Shown here: positions 50,881 to 63,800 of the stretch, piece after piece
Numbering within the stretch: position 1 is the first letter of the stretch
Layout: every line of letters begins with the position of its first letter
From: Penicillus capitatus
Taxonomy: Eukaryota; Chlorophyta
Reading direction: 5' to 3'
Assembly (NCBI GenBank): GCA_965649825.1
Contig: OZ287710.1
Span: forward strand, 425,639 to 489,638
DNA: 64,000 bases
Notes under the pieces: model-generated
The model's database searches: none
The model's input: the letters and a program-made list of their open reading frames with translations, nothing else
What the model was told of the DNA's origin: nothing
Made by a program: the position numbers and the translations under genes

Positions 50881-53800
50881 TGTTGCGATTACTGTTTTGT
50901 CTTCTCGTGTCTTTCTCCTGGATGCGTTGCTTGGCAATGTCTCATCGGTTTTGCGGCATTGCGCAGAGGCGGGGAAAGCGCGATCAGGTACCGCCTTAAA
51001 CAAACACGGGTTAAGCAAGTGGTTTCAGATGGAGGACCGAGCCCTCTGCATATGCCCTCTCTTGGACAACAATGCATATCCTTTCATATGGTAGAAAGCA
51101 GTGGTTTCCTTGAAGCCAGAGGAGTGGTGGTATAGTTTTCTGGCGGTCTATGATGGACACGAAGGCAGTGATGTGAGTCAGTACTTGGCAAATCATCTGC
51201 ATCCATATGTTCGGCAGAGCATCCTTTCTCTAAGGCAGGCAACGAACGGGCTTCTGTCTGGGCGACTGTATTTTCTCTAAGGCCAAGTGACGTTTCCCCT
51301 CAATCTGTTGAAATAGTTGTGCGAAGTGCCATCGAACACATTGACCAAATCATCCTACCTCGAGAGACAGCAGGAACAGACGCTGCCGCATGTTTTTCCG
51401 TGAGAAGCTCGGCATCAAATTGATGTGTCCTTAGGGGATGCTGGAAGCACAGCGGTCATTGCGATTGTTGTTGGCTTCAAAGTGCGTTAGTCTGCACTTT
51501 CTGTCAAACATCTTCGTTGTTCATTCTCTTCTGCAGTACATGGTCATCGCAAACGTTGGCAATTCCGGTTGCATGCTGTGCTCGTCTCTGCCTCTAGAGT
51601 GCAATAGCGAAGTCGTGCAAGCCACATGCGTTTGCACTTGAACTGAGCACTGGGGTGAACAGGAATCGAGGTTGCTCGTGAAGACATGGCCGCACTGTCC
51701 CAGTCACAAAGATGAACGGGAAAGAATTGAGAAGAGTGGTGCGCAAGTCATCTATTCAAATCGTAAACAAGCAGTACGAGTTGCCAATTGAAACATGATT
51801 GAAGACAGGCGCCTGGAGAATTGACAACGGTCTGGAAGTGTCTCGGTCCATTGGTGATCTCTCCTATCGGAGTAGAGGAGTGATTTCCACACCGACGATG
51901 ACACACGTCACCCTGGAGAGGGGAATGGGTTCTGTTATCCTGGTTTCAGATGGCATACTGGATAAGATCTCAGAGAAAGACATTTGCGCTTTGGCGGAAG
52001 AGTCCAAACTACAATGTCCTCGAAAAGTCCGAACAAAAGAACCAGATTCAGCCATTCCGCTGAGTGGAGAGACACTTCGTTCTGATATCCCAATGCCTTC
52101 ATGCAGTCCACTTCGACTTGGCATCGATCCTGACATCGAGAAAGAGCTCTTGGGTGTCGCCTTGAGATTTGTGTCGCGTCAGGATACACATGCCACTCTT
52201 AGGACTCCGTGGATGCATTGATTGTGAATCAGAATTATCGTGTCAAGTTCTGGATACGGAGGTGTTTCAGGGGTTCGGTTCCCAGGAGGACCGAATCGCA
52301 GCAGTCTTGGTCGAAGAAGCCTTCAATCGACGGTCTCCTGACAACCTTGCCGCCACTGTGTTAGATCTAACACCGGCAAGAATCCTTTTAGCTACTTTAA
52401 AATGAGTGGCGACCTTCATGCAGATGTTGGGCAGTGATGGGCATATGCTTGCTGCACTTTCGACAGGAATTGAGCAAGGGGCTATCGTGCAGTCCATCAC
52501 GACGATGAATATGTACCGACTGATGAACAAACTAATGCGCATTCCAAGAAAGCGGCATCGTGTTGCACACAGCAGCTTGTTTGGTGAAAAATTGAAACCG
52601 CTGTGCGGTTCTCTGTTTTCTTGGATATAATCCAACAGTATTCTGCTTGCAGATACAGCGAAGACGATGTACAAGGACAGTGTGGGCTCAAGGATAAAAT
52701 GGATGCCACAAAACATTCTCTCATGCTCTTTCGACCATTTGCCTTGCAAATCTATTCTCCACAAACAACTTCTGCAGAGACAACAGAGGATCGCTTTCGT
52801 CCGGAATCCTGCTTCCCCTCGTATTACTTGGAAACTGTTGATTTGCAAGTCCTCCGGGCCCTCGGATCTTTGCCTCGGCTTGATGCACTTCCATCTCCCA
52901 AATCCACAGGAGCATTCATCGGCCAAGATTCTGCAGCCTTTCTGGAACTGCAGTCTCATTATAAGCTCGGCAAGAAGTTTGCCAAAGGTGGATTTGGCGA
53001 AATCTGGAGAGCGGTTCTCTATCCCACAGGTATCACATAACATCAGACTAATTCTGTAGAAAATGAGCTTTGCTGTCCAACCAGAATCACAAGACGAAGC
53101 TGAAAAGTATGTGATCAAGCGTATCCGAAGCGAAGACAGAAATGAGACGCTTTTAAGCGGCCAAAGAGAAGCCTACTTCGGTTCTCTTCTGCGCCAAAAA
53201 TCTTATGAGACGAATTACTTGGTTCGCTCTCTTACTTCTTCTCTGCCTGTTGTGTGATGTCTTTTAGGTTCGTTTTGTGGAGTCCTTTGAGTTAGATTAT
53301 GGGCGGGAGATGTGGTTGGTTTTCAGAGATGAAGGAGTCTCTTTGCACAGTCTAATGTACACGGCACAAGAGGGCGATGGATTCCAGATTGTGCAGCCTA
53401 GTAGCTGGTGGCATGAGTTGAGACAAAGCAAACAGAATGTGGAATTCGAACGACGGCTGATCTATCAGTTATTGAAGGCTGTGCATCTGCTGCATTGGCA
53501 CAATGTTACACACCGGTACTCCTCGAAAGTGGCTTCCAATTGTCAACACCATGCGATTTATTTAGAGACATCAAGCCAGAGAATGTGTTGATAGAGGGAG
53601 AATCCCCACCCGATCCACTGAACTTTAGCATACGACTCATTGATTTTGGATCGGCCATCGATGAATTCTCCATGAGGAATTACTATGGAGAGCACGGGCC
53701 ATCAGCGAAAGAGCAAACCAGGGAATATGCACCACCAGAATCTCTGTTCGACACGTCGATTACATGTTATGTGTTGCATGTCAGAACTGATGTACTGTTG

Positions 53801-54333
53801 CAGGTTGGTATATCATCCGGAGCTTGCTTCGCATTATTTTGCCTACGATATGTGGAGCATCGCCGTTCTGTGGCTTGAATTTATCTTTGGAACACCGCAT
53901 GTGTTTGACTTGCCAACAGGGACCCAGAAACTTATTAAGAGGGACTTTCAGACCTTTAACATGAAAGATGAAGACATCGAAACGGCCTTTCTTCTTAGAT
54001 CAATGATGGAATTCTGCATCTATCCTCCAAGAAGCTTCATGGACACAGGTCTCTCTCTTGCCGCCACTGGCACTGTTCATCAAGCGTGATGATGGCGCAG
54101 AGAGGGGAAGAGGCGCCGAAGTGTCTGTGGATCCGGGAGAAATGTCGTTGACGGCATGGACATGCACAGAACAAGCGATGTTTGAATTGTTTAGAAAGAG
54201 AGACATGCACGCCATTGGTGTGGGATCGATGGCCGGCCTCAGACTCTTGATGTCATTGTTGGCATGGAATCCTTACGATCGTCAAACAGCAAGAAAAGCA
54301 TTGCAGAGCAAAATGTTCACAAACATGGATTAA
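50881..54333 (+). CDS. PP2C phosphatase - protein kinase fusion with N-terminal signal anchor
   Basis: The start (MLRLLFCLLVSFSWMRCLAM) is a strong signal peptide or anchor. A PP2C domain follows: MEDRALCICPLLDNNA, FLAVYDGHEGSDVSQYL, MVIANVGNSGCMLCSS, DERERIEKSGAQVIYSN, GLEVSRSIGDLSYRSRGVIS and RRSPDNLAATVLDL. The kinase half begins HYKLGKKFAKGGFGEIWRAV, with KYVIKRIRSE, WHNVTHR joined to DIKPENVLIEG across a 53-nt intron, and IRLIDFGSAIDEFSM, then YDMWSIAVLWLEFIFGTPHV and SLLAWNPYDRQTARKALQ. The same order is known in a plant family (Arabidopsis At3g63340 type). Catalytic Lys, HRD and DFG are intact. A TGA at 52403-52405 lies in the linker between the two halves; an intron there (GTGTTAG...CATGCAG) could remove it. 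Two separate genes are the alternative. Confidence 0.72.
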
Positions 54334-54600
54334 GAATGCTCTCTCTCTTTTAAACAGACACTCGAGAAATAAAACAGTCGACGGAGACGAGATCATACAT
54401 ATCTTTGTCTACGAGCCTGTAAGAGTGTCTGTCCAGTTAGAATGTATCACTCCATCGCAAGAAAGACATATACGTCGTTAAATGCCGCGTCAAAATCTGT
54501 TCGCCAGATTACTTGCCGTAGCTTAGAGAGTTAGAAACGGCAATCGCTCTGTTTTCACCAGTCAACGACAGCTGGTTGACTCGACAGAAGGTCATCGGCG
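54334..54600. other. Intergenic region with a perfect inverted repeat
   Basis: No ORF. AGTCAAC (54560-54566) and GTTGACT (54575-54581) form 7-bp arms around GACAGCTG,about 20 bp before the DNAAF11 start. Function unknown. Confidence 0.4.
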
Positions 54601-54833
54601 ATGACGAAGATCACCGTGGAATAGTTGCGTAAGGTTAGGCAGGCTTCTTATTCGCTGTCATTGTCGTCAGAGCTGGATTGGCAGAGGGCGGAGCACAATG
54701 AAGGAATACTGGAGACGCTCGAGGAAATCTCACTGCACCAGCAGAACATTGAAAAAATCAAACTGCTCAACCATCTCTGTCCAAGACTCAAAATCCTATA
54801 CTTACAAAACAATCTCATTGGCAGAATTGCTCT
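54601..54833 (+). pseudogene. DNAAF11 (LRRC6) N-terminal fragment cut by the satellite
   Basis: The translation QRAEHNEGILETLEEISLHQ continues QNIEKIKLLNHLCPRLKILY and LQNNLIGRI, the conserved opening of DNAAF11/LRRC6 (RRRAEHND...LEELSLHQ..IE.I...C..LKILYLQNN.I..IE). That protein helps pre-assemble axonemal dynein arms in the cytoplasm. The preceding MTKITVE resembles its first residues, but the frame to the next exon contains a TAG and the splice join is unclear. The reading frame stops at 54833-54837, exactly where the 329-bp satellite begins, so about 400 residues are missing. Either the gene was broken by the array or an assembly joined the array to it. Confidence 0.7.
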
Positions 54834-57800
54834 ATGACGCCGGCGACACGGTCGAGCGAGGGCGGGGATGCGTCGGCGGGGTCGAGTGGATGCTGACGGA
54901 CCCTTGGTTGGCGACCGACGGCAGCGTGCTCGACCTGTGGCGCGGCCTTTCCGGATTCGACATTTCGGCACACTGCGGCCGACGGAGGGCCCACCGTCGG
55001 CAGTCTTCGACGCAGACGGGTGCGGGACGCCTCGGGACACACCGCGGATGCCAATCGGTGGAGGCTCGTTTGGCTCTGGGCGGTGTCGTACGGAGTTGAA
55101 ATCGTGGCGGTTACGTCGCATCAGGTGTAACCTGGCCTGTAAGTGACTCGCAGAAGTGCACGATGCCGCCGGCGACACGGTCGAGCGAGGGTGGGAATGT
55201 GTCGGCGGGGTCAAGTGGATGCGGACGGACCCTTGGTTGGAGCCCGACGGCGGCGTGCTCGACCTCTGGCGCGGCCTTTCCGGATTCGACATTTCGGCAG
55301 ATTGCGGCCCACGGAGGGCCCACCGTCGGCGGACTTCGACGCAGACGGGTGCGGGACGCCTCGGGACACACCGCGGATGCCAATCGGTGCAAGCTCGTTT
55401 GGCTCTGGGCGGTGTCGTACGGAGTTGAAATCGAGGCGGTTACGTCGCATCAGGTGTAACCTGGCCTGTCAGTACGATCTGGAAGTGCACGACGACGCCG
55501 GCGACACGGTCGAGCGAGGGTGGGGATGTGTCGGCGGGGTCGAGTGGATGCCGACGGACCCTTGGTTGGAGCCCGACGGCGGCGTGCTCGACCTGTGGCG
55601 CGGCCTTTCCGGATTCGACATTATGGCAAACCACGGCCGACGGAGGGCCCACCGTCGGCGGACTTCGACGCAGACGGGTGCGGGACGCCTCGGGACACGC
55701 CGCGGATGCCAATCGGTGGAGGCTCGTTTGGCTCTGGGCGGTGTCGCACTTGGTTGAAATCGAGGCCGTTACGTCGCATCAGGTGTAACCTGGCCTGTCA
55801 GTACGATCCGGAAGTGCACGACGACGCCGGCGACACGGTCGAGCGAGGGTGGGGATGTGTCGGCGGGGTCGAGTGGATGCCGACGGACCCTTGGTTGGAG
55901 CCCGACGGCGGCGTCCTCGGGCTGTGGCGCGGCCTTTCCGGATTCGACATTTCGGAACACTGCGGCCGACGGAGGGCCCACCGTCGGCGGACTTCGACGC
56001 AGACGGGTGCGGGACGTCTCGGGACACGCCGCGGATGCCAATCGGTGGAGGATCGTTTGGCTCTGGGCGGTGTCGTACGGAGTTGAAATCGTGGCGGTTA
56101 CGTCGCATCAGGTGTAACCTGGCCTGTCAGTGACTCGCAGAAGTGCACGACGACGCCGGCGACACGGTCGAGCGAGGGTTGGGATGTGTCGGCGGGGTCG
56201 AGTGGATGCCGACGGACCCTTGGTTGGAGCCCGACGGCGGCGTCCTCGGGCTGTGGCGCGGCCTTTCCGGATTCGACATTTCGGCACACTGCGGCCGACG
56301 GAGGGCCCACCGTCGGCAGTCTTCGACGCAGACGGGTGCGGGACGCCTCGGGACACGCCGCGGATGCCAATCGGTGGAGGCTCGTTTGGCTCTGGGCGGT
56401 GTCGCACTTGGTTGAAATCGTGGCCGTTACGTCGCATCAGGTGTAACCTGGCCTGTCAGTACGATCCGGAAGTGCACGACGACGCCGGCGACACGGTCCA
56501 GCGAGGGTGGGAATGTGTCGGCGGGGTCGAGTGGATGCGGACGGACCCTTGGTTGGAGCCCGACGGCGGCGTCCTCGGGCTGTGGCGCGGCGTTTCCGGA
56601 TTCGACATTTCGGCACACTGCGGCCGACGGAGGGCCCACCGTCGGCAGTCTTCGACGCAGACGGGTGCGGGACGCCTCGGGACACGCCGCGGATCCCAAT
56701 CGGTGGAGGCTCGTTTGGCTCTGGGCGGTGTCGCACTTGGTTGAAATCGTGGCGGTTACGTCGCATCAGCTGTAACCTGGCCTGTCAGTACGATCCGGAA
56801 GTGCACGACGACGCCGGCGACACGGTCGAGCGAGGGTGGGGATGTGTCGGCGGGGTCGAGTGGATGCCGACGGACCCTTGGTTGGAGCCCGACGGCGGCG
56901 TCCTCGGGCTGTGGCGCGGCGTTTCCGGATTCGACATTTCGGCACACTGCGGCACACGGAGGGCCCACCGTCGGCAGTCTTCGACGCAGACGGGTGCGGG
57001 ACGCCTCGGGACACGCCGCGGATGCCGATCGGTGCAAGCTCGTTTGGCTCTGGGCGGTGTCGTACGGAGTTGAAATCGTGGCGGTTACGTCGCATCAGGT
57101 GTAACCTGGCCTGTCAGTACGATCCGGAAGTGCACGACGACGCCGGCGACACGGTCGAGCGAGGGTGGGGATGTGTCGGCGGGGTCGAGTGGATGCCGAC
57201 GGACCCATGTTTGGCGACCGACGGCGGCGTCCTCGGGCTGTGGCGCGGCCTTTCCGGATTCGACATTTCGGCACACTACGGCCGACGGCGGGCCCACCGT
57301 CGGCAGTCTTCGACGCAGACGGGTGCGGGACGCCTCGGGACACACCTAGGATGCCGATCGGTGGAGGATCGTTTGGCTCTGGGCGGTGTCGTACTCGGTT
57401 GAAATCGTTGCCGTTACGTCGCATCAGGTGTAACCTGGCCTGTCAGTACGATCCGGAAGTGCACGACGACGCCGGCGACACGGTCGAGCGAGGGTGGGGA
57501 TGTGTCGGCGGGGTCGAGTGGATGCCGACGGACCCAAGTTTGGCGACCGACGGCGGCGTCCTCGGGCTGTGGCGCGGCCTTTCCGGATTCGACATTTCGG
57601 CACACTACGGCCGACGGCGGGCCCACCGTCGGCAGTCTTCGACGCAGACGGGTGCGGGACGCCTCGGGACACACCGCGGATGCCGATCACCGGAGGCTCG
57701 TTTGGCTCTGGGCGGTGTCGCACTTGGTTGAAATCGTGGCCGTTACGTCGCATCAGGTGTAACCTGGCCTGTCAGTACGATCCGGAAGTGCACGACGACG

Positions 57801-60800
57801 CCGGCGACACGGTCCAGCGAGGGTGGGAATGTGTCGGCGGGGTCGAGTGGATGCCGACGGACCCAAGTTTGGCGACCGACGGCGGCGTCCTCGGGCTGTG
57901 GCGCGGCGTTTCCGGATTCGACATTTCGGCACACTGCGGCCGACGGAGGGCCCACCGTCGGCGGACTTCGACGCAGACGGGTGCGGGACGCCTCGGGACA
58001 CGCCGCGGATGCCAATCGGTGGAGGCTCGTTTGGCTCTGGGCGGTGTCGCACTTGGTTGAAATCGAGGCCGTTACGTCGCATCAGGTGTAACCTGGCCTG
58101 TCAGTACGATCCGGAAGTGCACGACGACGCCGGCGACACGGTCGAGCGAGGGTGGGGATGTGTCGGCGGGGTCGAGTGGATGCCGACGGACCCTTGGTTG
58201 GAGCCCGACGGCGGCGTCCTCGGGCTGTGGCGCGGCGTTTCCGGATTCGACATTTCGGCACACTGCGGCACACGGAGGGCCCACCGTCGGCAGTCTTCGA
58301 CGCAGACGGGTGCGGGACGCCTCGGGACACGCCGCGGATGCCGATCGGTGCAAGCTCGTTTGGCTCTGGGCGGTGTCGTACGGAGTTGAAATCGTGGCGG
58401 TTACGTCGCATCAGGTGTAACCTGGCCTGTCAGTACGATCCGGAAGTGCACGACGACGCCGGCGACACGGTCGGGCGAGGGTGGGAATGTGTCGGCGGGG
58501 TCAAGTGGATGCCGACGGACCCTTGGTTGGAGCCCGACGGCGGCGTGCTCGACCTCTGGCGCGGCCTTTCCGGATTCGACATTTCGGCAGACTGCGGCCG
58601 ACGGAGGGCCGACCGTCGGCAGTCTTCGACGCAGACGGGTGCGGGACGCCTCGGGACACACCGCGGATGCCGATCGGTGGAGGTTCGTTTGGCTCTGGGC
58701 GGTGTCGTACTCGGTTGAAATCGAGGCGGTTACGTCGCATCAGGTGTAACCTGGCCTGTCAGTACGATCCGGAAGTGCACGACGACGCCGGCGACACGGT
58801 CGGGCGAGGGTGGGAATGTGTCGGCGGGGTCAAGTGGATGCGGACGGACCCTTGGTTGGAGCCCGACGGCGGCGTGCTCGACCTCTGGCGCGGCCTTTCC
58901 GGATTCGACATTTCGGCAGACTGCGGCCGACGGAGGGCCGACCGTCGGCAGTCTTCGACGCAGACGGGTGCGGGACGTCTCGGGACACACCGCGGATGCC
59001 GATCACCGGAGGCTCGTTTGGCTTTGGGCGGTGTCGTACTTGGTTGAAATCGTGGCGGTTACGTCGCATCAGGTGTAACCTGGCCTGTCAGTACGATCTG
59101 GAAGTGCACGATGACGCCGGCGACACGGTCCAGCGAGGGTGGGAATGTGTCGGCGGGGTCGAGTGGATGCCGACGGACCCTTGGTTGGAGCCCGACGGCG
59201 GCGTGCTCGGGCTGTGGCGCGGCCTTTCCGGATTCGACATTTCGGCACACTGCGGCCGACGGAGGGCCCACCGTCGGCAGACTACAACGCAGACGGGTGC
59301 GGGACGCCTCGGGACACGCCGCGGATGCCGATCGGTGCAAGCTCGTTTGGCTCTGGGCGGTGTCGCACTTGGTTGAAATCGAGGCCGTTACGTCGCATCA
59401 GGTGTAACCTGGCCTGTCAGTACGATCCGGAAGTGCACGACGACGCCGGCGACACGGTCCAGCGAGGGTGGGAATGTGTCGGCGGGGTCGAGTGGATGCC
59501 GACGGACCCTTGGTTGGAGCCCGACGGCGGCGTGCTCGGGCTGTGGCGCGGCCTTTCCGGATTCGACATTTCGGCACACTGCGGCACACGGAGGGCCCAC
59601 CGTCGGCAGACTACAACGCAGACGGGTGCGGGACGCCTCGGGACACACCGCGGATGCCGATCGGTGCAAGCTCGTTTGGCTCTGGGCGGTGTCGTACTTG
59701 GTTGAAATCGAGGCCGTTACGTCGCATCAGGTGTAACCTGGCCTGTCAGTACGATCTGGAAGTGCACGATGCCGCCGGCGACACGGTCGGGCGAGGGTGG
59801 GAATGTGTCGGCGGGGTCGAGTGGATGCCGACGGACCCTTGGTTGGAGCCCGACGGCGGCGTGCTCGGGCTGTGGCGCGGCCTTTCCGGATTCGACATTT
59901 CGGCAGACTGCGGCCGACGGAGGGCCCACCGTCGGCAGACTACAACGCAGACGGGTGCGGGACGTCTCGGGACACACCGCGGATGCCGATCGGTGGAGGT
60001 TCGTTTGGCTTTGGGCGGTGTCGTACTCGGTTGAAATCGAGGCGGTTACGTCGCATCAGGTGTAACCTGGCCTGTTAGTACGATCTGGAAGTGCACGATG
60101 CCGCCGGCGACACGGTCGGGCGAGGGTGGGAATGTGTCGGCGGGGTCAAGTGGATGCGGACGGACCCTTGGTTGGAGCCCGACGGCGGCGTGCTCGACCT
60201 CTGGCGCGGCCTTTCCGGATTCGACATTTCGGCAGACTGCGGCCGACGGAGGGCCGACCGTCGGCAGTCTTCGACGCAGACGGGTGCGGGACGTCTCGGG
60301 ACACACCGCGGATGCCGATCACCGGAGGCTCGTTTGGCTTTGGGCGGTGTCGTACTTGGTTGAAATCGTGGCGGTTACGTCGCATCAGGTGTAACCTGGC
60401 CTGTCAGTACGATCTGGAAGTGCACGATGACGCCGGCGACACGGTCCAGCGAGGGTGGGAATGTGTCGGCGGGGTCGAGTGGATGCCGACGGACCCTTGG
60501 TTGGAGCCCGACGGCGGCGTGCTCGGGCTGTGGCGCGGCCTTTCCGGATTCGACATTTCGGCAGATTGCGGCCGACGGAGGGCCCACCGTCGGCAGACTA
60601 CAACGCAGACGGGTGCGGGACGTCTCGGGACACACCGCGGATGCCGATCGGTGCAAGCTCGTTTGGCTTTGGGCGGTGTCGTACTTGGTTGAAATCGAGG
60701 CCGTTACGTCGCATCAGGTGTAACCTGGCCTGTCAGTACGATCTGGAAGTGCACGATGACGCCGGCGACACGGTCCAGCGAGGGTGGGAATGTGTCGGCG

Positions 60801-63800
60801 GGGTCGAGTGGATGCCGACGGACCCTTGGTTGGAGCCCGACGGCGGCGTGCTCGGGCTGTGGCGCGGCCTTTCCGGATTCGACATTTCGGCAGATTGCGG
60901 CCGACGGAGGGCCCACCGTCGGCAGACTACAACGCAGACGGGTGCGGGACGTCTCGGGACACACCGCGGATGCCGATCGGTGCAAGCTCGTTTGGCTTTG
61001 GGCGGTGTCGTACTTGGTTGAAATCGAGGCCGTTACGTCGCATCAGGTGTAACCTGGCCTGTCAGTACGATCTGGAAGTGCACGATGCCGCCGGCGACAC
61101 GGTCGGGCGAGGGTGGGAATGTGTCGGCGGGGTCGAGTGGATGCCGACGGACCCTTGGTTGGAGCCCGACGGCGGCGTGCTCGGGCTGTGGCGCGGCCTT
61201 TCCGGATTCGACATTTCGGCAGATTGCGGCCGACGGAGGGCCCACCGTCGGCAGACTACAACGCAGACGGGTGCGGGACGTCTCGGGACACACCGCGGAT
61301 GCCAATCGGTGGAGGCTCGTTTGGCTTTGGGCGGTGTCGTACGGAGTTGAAATCGAGGCCGTTACGTCGCATCAGGTGTAACCTGGCCTGTCAGTACGAT
61401 CTGGAAGTGCACGATGCCGCCGGCGACACGGTCGGGCGAGGGTGGGAATGTGTCGGCGGGGTCGAGTGGATGCCGACGGACCCTTGGTTGGAGCCCGACG
61501 GCGGCGTGCTCGGGCTGTGGCGCGGCCTTTCCGGATTCGACATTTCGGCAGATTGCGGCCGACGGAGGGCCCACCGTCGGCAGACTACAACGCAGACGGG
61601 TGCGGGACGTCTCGGGACACACCGCGGATGCCAATCGGTGGAGGCTCGTTTGGCTTTGGGCGGTGTCGTACGGAGTTGAAATCGAGGCCGTTACGTCGCA
61701 TCAGGTGTAACCTGGCCTGTCAGTACGATCCGGAAGTGCACGATGCCGCCGGCGACACGGTCGGGCGAGGGTGGGAATGTGTCGGCGGGGTCGAGTGGAT
61801 GCCGACGGACCCTTGGTTGGAGCCCGACGGCGGCGTGCTCGGGCTGTGGCGCGGCCTTTCCGGATTCGACATTTCGGCAGATTGCGGCCGACGGAGGGCC
61901 CACCGTCGGCAGACTACAACGCAGACGGGTGCGGGACGTCTCGGGACACACCGCGGATGCCAATCGGTGGAGGCTCGTTTGGCTTTGGGCGGTGTCGTAC
62001 GGAGTTGAAATCGTGGCCGTTACGTCGCATCAGGTGTAACCTGGCCTGTCAGTACGATCCGGAAGTGCACGACGACGCCGGCGACACGGTCGAGCGAGGG
62101 TGGGGATGTGTCGGCGGGGTCGAGTGGATGCCGACGGACCCTTGGTTGGCGACCGACGGCGGCGTGCTCGACCTGTGGCGCGGCCTTTCCGGATTCGACA
62201 TTTCGGCACACAGTGGCCCACGGAGGGCCGACCGTCGGCGGACTTCGACGCAGACGGGTGCGGGACGCCTCGGGACACACCGCGGATGCCAATCGGTGGA
62301 GGATCGTTTGGCTCTGGGCGGTGTCGTACGGAGTTGAAATCGTTGCCGTTACGTCGCATCAGGTGTAACCTGGCCTGTCAGTACGATCCGGAAGTGCACG
62401 ACGACGCCGGCGACACGGTCGAGCGAGGGTGGGGATGTGTCGGCGGGGTCGAGTGGATGCCGACGGACCCAAGTTTGGCGACCGACGGCGGCGTCCTCGG
62501 GCTGTGGCGCGGCCTTTCCGGATTCGACATTTCGGCACACTACGGCCGACGGCGGGCCCACCGTCGGCAGTCTTCGACGCAGACGGGTGCGGGACGTCTC
62601 GGGACACACCGCGGATGCCGATCACCGGAGGTTCGTTTGGCTTTGGGCGGTGTCGTACTTGGTTGAAATCGAGGCCGTTACGTCGCATCAGGTGTAACCT
62701 GGCCTGTCAGTACGATCTGGAAGTGCACGATGCCGCCGGCGACACGGTCGAGCGAGGGTGGGAATGTGTCGGCGGGGTCGAGTGGATGCCGACGGACCCT
62801 TGGTTGGAGCCCGACGGCGGCGTTCTCGGGCTGTGGCGCGGCCTTTCCGGATTCGACATTTCGGCAGATTGCGGCCGACGGAGGGCCCACCGTCGGCAAT
62901 CTTCGACGCAGACGGGTGCGGGACGTCTCGGGACACACCGCGGATGCCGATCGGTGGAGGTTCGTTTGGCTTTGGGCGGTGTCGTACTCGGTTGAAATCG
63001 AGGCGGTTACGTCGCATCAGGTGTAACCTGGCCTGTTAGTACGATCTGGAAGTGCACGATGCCGCCGGCGACACGGTCGGGCGAGGGTGGGAATGTGTCG
63101 GCGGGGTCAAGTGGATGCGGACGGACCCTTGGTTGGAGCCCGACGGCGGCGTGCTCGACCTCTGGCGCGGCCTTTCCGGATTCGACATTCGGCAGATTGC
63201 GGCCGACGTGGGCCCTCCGTCGGCAGACTACAACGCAGACGGGTGCGGACGTCTCGGGACACACCGCGGATGCCGATCGGTGCAAGCTCGTTGGCTTTGG
63301 GCGGTGTCGTACTCGGTTGAAATCGAGGCCGTTACGTCGCATCAGGTGTAACCTGGCCTGTCAGTACGATCTGGAAGTGCACGATGCCGCCGGCGACACG
63401 GTCAGGCGAGGGTGGGAATTGTCGGCGGGGTCGAGTGGATGCCGACGGACCTTGGTTGGAGCCGACGGCGGCGTGCTCGGGCTGTGGCGCGGCCTTTCCG
63501 GATTCGACATTTCGGCAGATTGCGGCCCACGGAGGCCCACCGTCGGCAATCTTCGACGCAGACGGGTGCGGGACGCCTCGGGACACACCGCGGATGCCGA
63601 TCACCGGAGGTTCGTTTGGCTCTGGGCGGTGTCGTACGGAGTTGAAATCGTGGCGGTTACGTCGCATCAGGTGTAACCTGGCCTGTCAGTGACTCGCAGA
63701 AGTGCACGACGACGCCGGCGACACGGTCGAGCGAGGGTTGGGATGTGTCGGCGGGGTCGAGTGGATGCCGACGGACCCTTGGTTGGCGACCGACGGCGGC

